From: an uncultured Candidatus Peregrinibacteria bacterium
GTDB lineage: Bacteria > Patescibacteriota > JACMRA01
DNA length: 21,539 nt
Assembly (NCBI GenBank): GCA_937127165.1
Contig: CAKZLR010000040.1
Coordinates: 1-21,539 of the forward strand
Reading direction: 5' to 3'
Below are positions 1 to 7,026 of this stretch, piece after piece. How positions within the stretch are numbered: the stretch's first letter is position 1; the number at the start of each line of letters is the position of its first letter. Both the position numbers and the translations under genes were made by a program. A model generated the notes under the pieces. It saw only the letters and a program-made list of their open reading frames with translations. It ran no database searches and was not told the DNA's origin.

Positions 1-479
1 AGTTTTAATTTTTTAATTAAGTTTGAAGTTAAAGATAACGATGAATAATTTTGCTTTGCGAGGATATATGCTATTTTTTAAGCCACTCAAATATTTTAAA
101 GAATAAAAGTATACTGTTGCTTCTGACAGAGGGTACAGTTTGGTTGCACTCCTAATGGATAAATTCCCTAAACCGTTCGCCTGATTGAACTAGGGTAGAT
201 GCTGGTTTTTACAGATTCCAAAAAGAAAAAAGGTGATAGTAATGCAACAATTTATGTGTTAGTTCTGATGGTAGTGTCTGTACCTATTCTGGGCGGTTTT
301 TAAACCTTCTAGGCGCGTTGTTCCTAAATAAATAGCTTAAACCGACCTCTTTACAGTCTACAACAAGTTGAACGAAGAGACCGGATGACTGATAGCCACG
401 TGAATATTAGTCTTGACAGTATCCTGGGTGGTATACTCAATATCTAGTCTATCTACTAAATGACAGTAGGTTCAGGATC
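1..479. other. Unassigned region, structured RNA or decayed sequence
   Basis: There is no convincing gene here. By eye the stretch is visibly richer in G and C than the other intergenic regions of the window. The best open frame is a 34-codon ORF at 199-303 (+). It starts ATG right after an in-frame TAG and encodes a lysine-rich start (DSKKKKGD) followed by a hydrophobic segment (YVLVLMVVSVPILGGF). Shifting frame near 285 would extend it as a basic tail, which suggests either a remnant of a small membrane-protein gene or chance. On the minus strand an ATG-less open frame runs from about 195 down to 18. I searched by eye for tmRNA, RNase P RNA, SRP RNA and 5S rRNA hallmarks and found none convincing. 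Confidence 0.4.
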
Positions 480-1622
480 TCACACTTTTGCTCGGAAAGC
501 GCGAGGAATTTTTTTTGAATCTATTAAGCTATTCACCGAATAATGAGACACTGATAAATAATCAAGTTTTTTGGTGGAAGTGGACACAAACCAATTTGCT
601 TTTTGTAGAATATTTTGAAACACTATTTGCTCTCTTTGAGAGTCTAGTTCATTAAAAATATCATCTACCAACCAAATCAAATAAGGTTTTGGGGCTAGAG
701 TTGATGCTAAATTTTTGATAAATAAAACCAAACTTCTCATTTCTCCTCTTGACAACACGGATTGACAATCTAACCCGTTACATTTTAAGCTAAAATCATC
801 TCTACTTGCTCCATACAAAATTTTTTCAGCGACAACCTCTGTTCTATAAAACTGCTGCCAATCCGGCTTAGCGTTCTGTGTTAGAGTCGATTGTTTTTGT
901 CTTTGACTTAAAGAGTCCGTAATTTGCCAAACTATTTGCCAATTTTTAAATTTGCTGTCTATCCAACTTACAAACTCAAATAAGTGATTTTGCCAAAAAG
1001 CAAAAAATTTTGCTCTAAAATTCCACAAAATTTGCGATTGAGCAAAAATTAACTCACTAAAAGTTAGATACAAAGTATAATCAACAGGAATTTCTTTCTG
1101 TTTGGAGTTCTTAATCAAGGATAGCTTTTGTGTGCAAGCCTGTTGTAGTTTTTTGAGAGCTTCCGTGTATGGTTTACCGTATATTTGCGACAACAAATCG
1201 TCCAAAATTTTTAATTTTTGAGTACGATTTTCAAATAACCAAGTGTTGTCGGTAGGTAGATACGTAAATATCTGTAAATCATCTAAAGATACTTTAGCTT
1301 GATTGTTTTTTAAGAAGTTGAGTTTCACAAACTCTGGGTGTTCAAATTTTATAGTCAACCTACCACTTGGACTAATTTTCCCGTTAAGAAACCACTGATC
1401 AGAGTAGTTTTGAACTTGCAAACCAAAATAATCTTTTTGAAACTTTAATGAATGGGTAAATTTTGTATTGGGGAAAGGTGCTCCGGTTAAAAGACTGTAA
1501 AGTGCAGACAAAATACTCGTCTTGCCGCTGCCATTTTGATCTATAATAATAAAAGCATCCTGAGGTAAGTTTATAGTCAGAGAATCAAAACATCTCCAAT
1601 TATTTAGCTGTAGAATCATCAA
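480..1622 (-). CDS. recF: RecF-like DNA repair ATPase
   Basis: RecF is an SMC-like ATPase that, with RecO and RecR, loads RecA at single-strand gaps during recombinational repair. At 380 aa the protein has the usual RecF length. The N-terminal beta strand and NWRCF segment (residues 8-12) match the family's N-xRnY start. A Walker A sits at 28-35 (DQNGSGKT), with Asp where the first Gly normally stands. A GASRDD segment (271-276) matches the RecF GPHRDD motif, the ABC signature is LSRGE (290-294), and Walker B is YLIWLVDD (314-321) followed by FNELD. ATG codons occur in tandem at 1620 and 1617, and no Shine-Dalgarno sequence is visible. No dnaA, dnaN or gyrB lies in the window, so it is away from the classical replication-initiation cluster. 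A RecO-like gene is at 16980. The family assignment is firm. Confidence 0.88.
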   Translation of the reverse strand: MMILQLNNWRCFDSLTINLPQDAFIIIDQNGSGKTSILSALYSLLTGAPFPNTKFTHSLKFQKDYFGLQVQNYSDQWFLNGKISPSGRLTIKFEHPEFVKLNFLKNNQAKVSLDDLQIFTYLPTDNTWLFENRTQKLKILDDLLSQIYGKPYTEALKKLQQACTQKLSLIKNSKQKEIPVDYTLYLTFSELIFAQSQILWNFRAKFFAFWQNHLFEFVSWIDSKFKNWQIVWQITDSLSQRQKQSTLTQNAKPDWQQFYRTEVVAEKILYGASRDDFSLKCNGLDCQSVLSRGEMRSLVLFIKNLASTLAPKPYLIWLVDDIFNELDSQREQIVFQNILQKANWFVSTSTKKLDYLSVSHYSVNSLIDSKKIPRAFRAKV

Positions 1623-1832
1623 GTTAGGACTTTTTCAAAAAATATGTAATGTCAAACCAAAGATAATAGCTATTTTACCCAGGAAGCCTAAGAAACCTTA
1701 ACAGTTACCTTTGTAAGGAATTGAAACTTCGTGATTTTAAGTGTTCTAGTTTATCTTGTTTTAAACAAAACTCAAATTAAGTTTCTCCATAAGTCATCAT
1801 CTAGTTCGTTACAATTAAATATAACAACAAGT

Positions 1833-1853
1833 TGAAGTGGTTACTTAACTTCA
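1833..1853 (-). terminator. Weak hairpin 3' of tRNA-Thr
   Basis: TGAAGT (1833-1838) and ACTTCA (1848-1853) form a six-base-pair hairpin about 10 bases past the tRNA-Thr 3' end on the minus strand. The following bases are T-rich but not a clean run, so this may help terminate or process the tRNA transcript. The evidence is weak. Confidence 0.2.
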
Positions 1854-1862
1854 GTAATTTGA

Positions 1863-1938
1863 TGGAGCCAACAACCGGGATCGAACCGGCGACCTCATCC
1901 TTACCATGGATGTGCTCTACCTACTGAGCTATGTTGGC
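1863..1938 (-). tRNA. tRNA-Thr (anticodon GGU)
   Basis: Read on the minus strand, the 76 bases fold as a full cloverleaf. The acceptor stem is GCCAACA/TGTTGGC, the D-stem GCTC/GAGC, and the anticodon stem CATCC/GGATG with loop ATGGTAA. The anticodon is therefore GGT, reading ACC and ACU threonine codons. The T-arm carries TTCGATC, the discriminator base is U, and CCA is encoded. It lies between the O-antigen-ligase-like gene and recF, on the same strand as both. Confidence 0.96.
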
Positions 1939-1978
1939 AATCTAAAAATCGCAGTTTGTTTAAATTTTCTTTTAAGAT

Positions 1979-2012
1979 GGGGAAAAACCAAAAAACTTGT
2001 TTTGGTTGCCCC
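1979..2012. repeat. Strong inverted repeat upstream of tRNA-Thr
   Basis: AACCAAAA (1986-1993) pairs with TTTTGGTT (2000-2007) around a six-base loop. GGGG (1979-1982) pairs with CCCC (2009-2012) across a small internal loop. That gives 12 base pairs in otherwise very AT-rich intergenic DNA between the ligase-like gene (ends 2129) and tRNA-Thr. No uridine run follows on either strand, so it is not a standard intrinsic terminator. It could be a rho-type or processing structure for the minus-strand transcript. A TTGACA on the minus strand at 2049-2054 might be a -35 element, but I found no good -10. Confidence 0.5.
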
Positions 2013-2128
2013 AAACAATAAGTAGTTGATTTTTAAAAAGATTGTGGTTGTCAAGTAATAATCAAGCCCATTTAAACAAAATTACCAAAAAATTTAAATA
2101 AAATTACAACTAACAACCAGCCTTATAA

Positions 2129-3661
2129 TCACTTCTGTAAATTTTGAGAAAAATTTTTACTACAGATTAGCACAAAACACAACCAAGATAAAGTCCAATA
2201 AAGAGCTACAGTTTGATTCTCCCAAACGTGCAAAAGTAAATTACCCAAAATTACCCCAAAAAAACCTAATCCGAAAAATATTTTGGAAAAATTGACTTCT
2301 TTATTCATCTCAAAACCAACGATACTTTGCCACAACCCACGAAGCGGCAACAAAACCAACATAGAATAAAATAAAAAATAAATCAAACCTCCGTTAAGAA
2401 TCAGTTGTAAAAACCAGTTTTCAGGAACTGCCAAACGGTCTGGTAAAATGCCGTTTAAGTAAGCAATTTCTAAATTAGACATAATCATTTTGTTTTCGTA
2501 GTGATCGATATATTCCTCTTTAGCAGCAGAACCAGCTGAAGGTAGGCCCCAGCCAATCAACAATTTATCAGGATTATTTAAAATAATTTGCACTGCCGCC
2601 GCAGTATGCCTTGCATGCAAACTTGTGGAGGACGGTTTAAGTAAACCTTCAGGTAATGGTAAAGCATTGATTGTCTCAGTGTTTAGATTGACCGCAATTA
2701 TAGCTATAAACAAAGGAATTAATAAAATTAAAAACCAACTTGTTTTGACGACCCAGTTGGACCAACTTACTTCGGGTAACCAACGACGAGCCAATAAAAT
2801 TAAAGCAAATCCAATAAACACAGCTAATCCCAGCCAAGCAAATCTAGAGTAAGACAATAAAATGAATAAAACAATCAGTACAACTGCTAATATCTCAAAC
2901 CAAAATTTAGCTATTTTAAAAAAACTAGTTTTATCGTGTGAATTCAAATTTTTTGATAACTCAATAGTCTCTTTTAATAAATCTCGTTTATTAGTGGTGT
3001 AAATGATATTAACCAAAAAAATTGGTAAAACCAAAAGCAAGTAAGCTACTAAATGATTTGGGGTACCAAAAGCTCCTGACAGACGACAAGTATTAATTCC
3101 ATAATCAATTAAATGACACTTCGGAGCTATATGCACAATTTGAGACTGTTCTTCAGTACCTAACCACAGTGATGATACCAGCGGCTGACCAAAAAAAATA
3201 CTGGCGATAGCAACGACGGCACTTAGAAAAAATCCTAGATAAATTGATAGTAAAAATTTTGGTAAAAATTCGAGGGCAACTTTCTTTGTGTCCACAAACC
3301 TAAGCCAAGTAGCCACTACCCCAAAAAACCACAACCACCACAATTCAAATCTAAAACCCCAAATAAAGTGAATTAATGATTTATCATTAAAAACAAAACT
3401 ACTCACCAAAATAATCAAAGTTGATAACAAAACTAAAACTAAAGGTAATTTTGTAGTTAAATTAAATTTATAATTTGAGTGTTTGAGTTTTATGACTAAA
3501 TCGGACAAAAAATAGATCAATAAAGCTGCTACCACTCCCTCTTTCCAAAGGCTTATCCATTCAGGTAACTGTAAACGAAAAACCAGCAATCCCACAAGCA
3601 TATTCTGAATGGGCAACAAAATTGCTAAAATGAAAATGAGAATTTGAACAAGTTTAAGCAT
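2129..3661 (-). CDS. O-antigen ligase/polymerase family membrane protein
   Basis: This is a 510-aa protein made almost entirely of hydrophobic helices (roughly 10-12 segments). It fits the Wzy/WaaL family, which joins lipid-linked glycans to acceptors or polymerises repeat units on the outer face of the membrane. The family-typical motifs are GTPNHLVAY (199-207), the helix after YSRFAWLG (271-278), a large external loop with SLHARH (347-352) that holds the Arg/His pair usual for these enzymes, and ENWFLQLILNGG (414-425) before the last helices. Substrate cannot be predicted. The manC homologue at 11312 suggests a mannose-derived surface glycan in the same cell, but the genes are not linked. 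The start is the first ATG, with no Shine-Dalgarno sequence. Ligase and polymerase cannot be told apart here. Confidence 0.82.
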   Translation of the reverse strand: MLKLVQILIFILAILLPIQNMLVGLLVFRLQLPEWISLWKEGVVAALLIYFLSDLVIKLKHSNYKFNLTTKLPLVLVLLSTLIILVSSFVFNDKSLIHFIWGFRFELWWLWFFGVVATWLRFVDTKKVALEFLPKFLLSIYLGFFLSAVVAIASIFFGQPLVSSLWLGTEEQSQIVHIAPKCHLIDYGINTCRLSGAFGTPNHLVAYLLLVLPIFLVNIIYTTNKRDLLKETIELSKNLNSHDKTSFFKIAKFWFEILAVVLIVLFILLSYSRFAWLGLAVFIGFALILLARRWLPEVSWSNWVVKTSWFLILLIPLFIAIIAVNLNTETINALPLPEGLLKPSSTSLHARHTAAAVQIILNNPDKLLIGWGLPSAGSAAKEEYIDHYENKMIMSNLEIAYLNGILPDRLAVPENWFLQLILNGGLIYFLFYSMLVLLPLRGLWQSIVGFEMNKEVNFSKIFFGLGFFGVILGNLLLHVWENQTVALYWTLSWLCFVLICSKNFSQNLQK

Positions 3662-3773
3662 TTAATTGTTACGTGTTGTAATTTGCTATGATTTTTTAGG
3701 ATCAAAAACCCTGATAAGTTTGACTTTTTCAAAGCTTTATAAAATCGTGAATATAAGTAAGTACTGTTCAATC

Positions 3774-4169
3774 TCAATTAAGATTGAAACTATGAGAACT
3801 AAAATTAACTCTTTGTTTAAGTTCGTTTGGTGAGTGTATATTTCTAAACACAATTCCAGTTGTGTCATTGCCAGTACTAATGATAACTGTACCAAAATTA
3901 AAAATCCTTCCTAAAATACTTTGTTTGATATGTATCGAATTAACTTTGGAATATGGTACCTCAATTTTTTCTACTACTAAGATTCCTCTTTTCATTTCCA
4001 AAGAATCCGGAGTAGTGGTTATGGTTTCTGAATAATAGTATATTAAATTGCGAATAAAAGTGTAAAAACCAATCAGAATTGGCATCAAAAGAATGTCGCC
4101 AAGAAAAATAATCTTACTAGTTTTAAAGACTTGAATCGAGTTATTTAGTTGCGACTGTGAAGTTTCCAT
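3774..4169 (-). CDS. Small membrane protein with bacterial PH domain (bPH2)
   Basis: The 131-aa protein has a hydrophobic segment at about residues 20-47, followed by a YdbS/YdbT-type bacterial pleckstrin-homology domain from about 50 to 125. The recognisable core is DSLEMKRGILVVEKIEVPYSKVNSIHIKQ, present here as TPDSLEMKRGI, then VPYSKVNSIHI, then LGRIFNFGTVIISTGN. These match the family pattern of an R-G-ivxxxxxxiPyxkIqxv strand set and the G-ixFGtixI turn. Such proteins are common, membrane-associated and of unknown molecular role. The gene diverges from the protease gene at 4288 with about 118 bp between starts. No ribosome binding site is visible. Confidence 0.78.
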   Translation of the reverse strand: METSQSQLNNSIQVFKTSKIIFLGDILLMPILIGFYTFIRNLIYYYSETITTTPDSLEMKRGILVVEKIEVPYSKVNSIHIKQSILGRIFNFGTVIISTGNDTTGIVFRNIHSPNELKQRVNFSSHSFNLN

Positions 4170-4199
4170 ATTTTATTATCAAAAAATTTAAAAAATAAT

Positions 4200-4228
4200 T
4201 TGCCTTTTATAATAAAATTTGGTATACT
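4200..4228 (+). promoter_or_regulatory. Sigma70-type promoter for the C39-protease operon
   Basis: TTGCCT (4200-4205) matches the -35 consensus at four of six positions. TATACT (4223-4228) matches the -10 at five of six, with the ideal 17-base spacing. Transcription would start near 4235, leaving a leader of about 50 bases that ends in a good ribosome binding site. Confidence 0.6.
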
Positions 4229-4273
4229 ATGGAAGTCAATTGTTGAAGTTATCTATTTACTTCTAACTTAAAG

Positions 4274-4279
4274 AAGGAG
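4274..4279 (+). promoter_or_regulatory. Shine-Dalgarno AAGGAG
   Basis: AAGGAG lies eight bases before the ATG at 4288 and fixes that start. It is noteworthy because nearly all other genes in this window lack a recognisable Shine-Dalgarno sequence. Confidence 0.8.
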
Positions 4280-4287
4280 TATCTAAT

Positions 4288-5805
4288 ATGAAAAAAAATT
4301 TTTTAGCAAGAATAAATAGATTTCTGAGTAAAATTACTACTATCAGTTTTGTTATTTTTTGTGTTGTACAAATATTTTTAAGTATCGTCGCATCGATCAC
4401 TTCTATTGAAGTTAATGCCGAAAGCCAACAAAGTAACAATATCTTCACTGGTACATTTACTGCCTGCGAATTTGCAGATACTGGCACAGCCGCTTTTTTG
4501 GAGTGTATTTCTCAAATAACTGGTTATGCGTTGCTTATTGGTATTGTCTATTTTTTTGCTAAAATAGGTTACCTGTTTCTTATTAACTTTAGCTTTTTTG
4601 ATAGCAGTAAAGCTAGTGTATACCAAATCTTTAAAGAATCAATTAACGATCTTATTGTAGGTATTGTGTTAATCGGTATGCCTGTAACTATCTTAGGAGC
4701 TATAAACCCTTTATCCAGATTACTCACTTTTAGTTTCATTCAAGAAATGAATTTGGGAGAAAGAGCAAACTTAATCGATGTTACTCCAAATTTAAGAGGT
4801 TGCCCAGGTTTTGCTGCCTGTATTCAAAATTGTAAATTCTCTAGAGAAGGAAATAGTCTTAGACAGTGTGTTACCAAATGCAAGTCTGATTATGTTGACT
4901 GCCAACTTTGTCATGAGTTTATTGACGAAGAAGGTAATGGGTTGAGAGACGCGGATTTTTTAGGTTGTATAAACCCTCAAGTGCCAAGTAACAGAGATGA
5001 ATTACCTAATCAAAATGGATCAAGTCTTAGCTGCGGTGAGAATAGTGCTGTTGTAGACAATAGAAACGGTTTTGTTAAGTTAAGATATACACCATATATC
5101 AGCCAAAACAAAAAACCAAATGGAGAAGATGCTCCTAGTCCTTATAAAAACAACTCTTGCGGAGCCGCTTCTGCAGTTATGATAGTAGAAGCAGCTAGGC
5201 CGGGGACTTTTCCTTGCTTGGATAGTCAAAAACTGAGCAATTTTACAGGAGATCAAAACGATTATTGCTTGTACACGTACATGTGGCGAAATGACAATTA
5301 TCAAGTTGTTAATATGGCTGATAATAAAAGAAGTGCTTTATATAACAAAACATCAGGTCGATCGTGTAAAGGCGCTTTTGGTATAACCACAGGTAGTCAG
5401 GAGTGCAGGATGAGTGATCACGCTGGTAGGGATGAATTTTTGAAATATTTTGATTTAACTATTAGTCATAGAATGCAAACAGCAGATTTTGATGCTATTA
5501 GAGATCAAATAAATTCTGGACTGCCCTTGTTTATATCGGTTGCTTTTTCATCAGGTAGTTCTCATATTATGACTATTGTAGGCTATAGAGGATCTGACAG
5601 ATCTTTACTATTAAATGATCCCTGGCAATATGAGAACAGGAATGTATGGGGAAGTAGTCGTCTAATGGAGGTAAAATTAAGTGCCGACGGTAAAAATATA
5701 ACTGGCTATCCTATGGCAACAACAGGAATTTTATATATTGAAACTATTTCTAAAACTCCTGATTTTCAACCTGTTCCCTGCTCATCTTCAACTAACTTAA
5801 TTTGA
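4288..5805 (+). CDS. Secreted/membrane C39-like cysteine protease with VirB2-like helices
   Basis: This 505-aa multidomain protein opens with a signal-peptide-like start (residues 1-44, basic then hydrophobic, VNA|ES cleavage candidate). Two membrane helices follow at about 76-100 and 121-146, in a layout like TrbC/VirB2 pilin subunits. A cysteine-rich linker (172-249, nine Cys) contains two CxxxC pairs (C178/C182 and C194/C198) eleven residues apart. The C-terminal part from about 265 resembles the C39-like peptidase family (papain fold). It shows nucleophile C291 in NNSCGAAS, H426 in SSHIMTIVGYRG, D444 in LLNDPW, and Q263 as possible oxyanion residue. The cysteines and helices suggest an extracytoplasmic enzyme. 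It is co-oriented with the membrane-anchored protein 26 bp downstream. Substrate is unknown: C39-like domains include bacteriocin-leader proteases, but no ABC transporter or peptide gene is adjacent. The protease fold is likely; the pilin relation is inference. Confidence 0.72.
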   Translation: MKKNFLARINRFLSKITTISFVIFCVVQIFLSIVASITSIEVNAESQQSNNIFTGTFTACEFADTGTAAFLECISQITGYALLIGIVYFFAKIGYLFLINFSFFDSSKASVYQIFKESINDLIVGIVLIGMPVTILGAINPLSRLLTFSFIQEMNLGERANLIDVTPNLRGCPGFAACIQNCKFSREGNSLRQCVTKCKSDYVDCQLCHEFIDEEGNGLRDADFLGCINPQVPSNRDELPNQNGSSLSCGENSAVVDNRNGFVKLRYTPYISQNKKPNGEDAPSPYKNNSCGAASAVMIVEAARPGTFPCLDSQKLSNFTGDQNDYCLYTYMWRNDNYQVVNMADNKRSALYNKTSGRSCKGAFGITTGSQECRMSDHAGRDEFLKYFDLTISHRMQTADFDAIRDQINSGLPLFISVAFSSGSSHIMTIVGYRGSDRSLLLNDPWQYENRNVWGSSRLMEVKLSADGKNITGYPMATTGILYIETISKTPDFQPVPCSSSTNLI

Positions 5806-5807
5806 AA

Positions 5808-5831
5808 AATCAATTATTTTAATTATTGATT
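5808..5831 (+). repeat. Intercistronic hairpin abutting the next start codon
   Basis: AATCAAT (5808-5814) and ATTGATT (5825-5831) form a seven-base-pair AT-rich stem. It begins two bases after the protease stop codon and ends directly before the ATG at 5832. It contains no G+C-rich core and no T-run, so it is not a clear terminator. It may tune translation of the second gene. Confidence 0.35.
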
Positions 5832-6599
5832 ATGTCTGGTAAAAAAAAATTAATTATCGTCGTTTCTGTTATTGTTATATTACTTGCGGTAGCGATTCTT
5901 TTAATATTCTATTCTGGAATCAAAAATGAAAATCTAACTCCCGACACCCCACTATCTGGTCGAAATCCGGACTTTTCTGTAGCTGTACCTCCAGAACAAC
6001 AACCGACCAACATTCAAAGAAGGATTGAAGAAAAACAATTTAAAGTAGTCGTTCCTTCTGGATGGAATATTCAAAGAAATGAATGTTTTGAGGAAGGTTG
6101 CTCGAATATCAGTTTAAAAAAGGACGGATTTATCATAAACATTTCAACAAATGCCTTATTCACTGGAGGGGGATTGCCGGGAGACCCTTTTGCAGGAGCT
6201 TGTAGTTCTAACTATAGCACCGTTGTGCCTATAACCTCAAAAATAGGTAGAATAGATTTTACTGCAAAAAGTGATTGTGTATCTAAGATAATTCCAGGAG
6301 TAAGTACCCCAGAAGTGGTGGATATTTGGATAGGCTCGACCATAGTCAATTATACCGGAAATCCGGATTTTGATCCTATCGATACTATGTTCTCTATTAG
6401 TCCAACTCTATTTAACGAAAATTATATTCGAAACGATAATGGTAATTATATTGTAGTAACTTATTATTACGAAAGCAATCTACCCTTTAGCGAACTTCCA
6501 GAAGAAAATCAAAAACCCCTGCGATTAGATTCTCCTGAACTTCAAACAGTATTGAAAGAAATGGACGAAATTTTAAAAACTTTTTACCTTATTCCATAG
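5832..6599 (+). CDS. Membrane-anchored extracytoplasmic hypothetical protein
   Basis: I do not recognise this 255-aa protein. It starts MSGKKK, then a single hydrophobic helix (7-28), a proline-rich spacer (about 35-60), and a soluble domain with alternating strands beginning KQFKVVVPSGWNIQ (68-81). Four cysteines (85, 90, 124, 149) could form two disulfides if the domain is exported, which the N-terminal anchor suggests. The ATG at 5832 is preferred over an in-frame TTG at 5826, and neither has a Shine-Dalgarno sequence. It follows the C39-protease gene by 26 bp on the same strand, so co-transcription and a functional link (partner, substrate or inhibitor) are plausible but unproven. It converges with the gene at 6619, leaving only 19 bp between the stops and no obvious terminator. 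Confidence 0.75.
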   Translation: MSGKKKLIIVVSVIVILLAVAILLIFYSGIKNENLTPDTPLSGRNPDFSVAVPPEQQPTNIQRRIEEKQFKVVVPSGWNIQRNECFEEGCSNISLKKDGFIINISTNALFTGGGLPGDPFAGACSSNYSTVVPITSKIGRIDFTAKSDCVSKIIPGVSTPEVVDIWIGSTIVNYTGNPDFDPIDTMFSISPTLFNENYIRNDNGNYIVVTYYYESNLPFSELPEENQKPLRLDSPELQTVLKEMDEILKTFYLIP

Positions 6600-6618
6600 A
6601 AAAAACTTAAAAAATTAA

Positions 6619-6996
6619 TTACTTTATAGAGACTTCAAATACTTCAATCACATCTAAAATTACCAAACCTTTCAACTTTCTATCCGGATGAATTTGTTTT
6701 ACATACCCTTTAGCGTTTTCAAAATCTGCTCCAGAGTCGAAATAGCTAGCCACGCCTTTCAATTGAAAACCCTGCAAACCACTCCAACAAACTAAAGAAA
6801 CTTTGTTGTTATTGTTATTACACTTTATGTTTTGAGCAGTTTTTTCCATAAAATAATCAAAAAGCCAAATCTTACCGTCCTTGATTTGAATTGTAGAAAC
6901 TGGAACCACATTTAGACCATTTACTCCGGTGGTAGCTAAAGCTTTTGAGCTAGCATCTAGAACAAATTTTTGGATTTTTTGGTTAAATGAAATCAT
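6619..6996 (-). CDS. Pyridoxamine 5'-phosphate oxidase-like flavin split-barrel protein
   Basis: The 125-aa protein resembles the small FMN-binding split-barrel (PNPOx-like) family: helix (FNQKIQKFVLD), strand with ALATTGVNGLNVVPVSTIQIKDGKIWLFDYF, then TAQNIKCNNNNNKVSLVCW and LKGVASYF, as in the typical p-vstv.vdgg.i.f.....K..Ni..np.vsl.v pattern. Members are usually uncharacterised FMN-, heme- or F420-binding reductases, and true PdxH is longer. The reaction therefore cannot be named. It lies 30 bp downstream of nrdA on the same strand and may be co-transcribed with it. A 17-bp tandem duplication covers the start codon, so the start is ambiguous. The inner ATG (6994-6996) is the only one that opens the full frame. 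Confidence 0.75.
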   Translation of the reverse strand: MISFNQKIQKFVLDASSKALATTGVNGLNVVPVSTIQIKDGKIWLFDYFMEKTAQNIKCNNNNNKVSLVCWSGLQGFQLKGVASYFDSGADFENAKGYVKQIHPDRKLKGLVILDVIEVFEVSIK

Positions 6997-7015
6997 ATGT
7001 TAAATGAAATCATAT
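6982..7015 (-). repeat. Exact 17-bp tandem duplication over a start codon
   Basis: The plus-strand unit GTTAAATGAAATCATAT occurs twice head to tail (6982-6998 and 6999-7015). On the minus strand each copy contains ATGATTTCATTTAAC. The upstream copy therefore starts a six-residue frame (MISFNI) that stops at a TGA overlapping the ATG of the downstream copy (ATGA). The flavin-barrel gene starts from the downstream copy. Confidence 0.9.
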
Positions 7016-7026
7016 AGCAGTACATT

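Noticed and set aside
1..479. tmRNA, RNase P RNA, SRP RNA or a 23S rRNA fragment (CACGTG with GTCT/GGGTGG spacing recalls part of 23S).
   Set aside because: The conserved cores of these RNAs (for example GGAAAGTCC, GGTTCGA near CCA, GGAAGCAGC) are absent, and the 23S resemblance is scattered short matches only.
5826..5831. TTG as the start of the anchored hypothetical protein.
   Set aside because: The ATG two codons later is a stronger start, and the TTG lies within the intercistronic stem.
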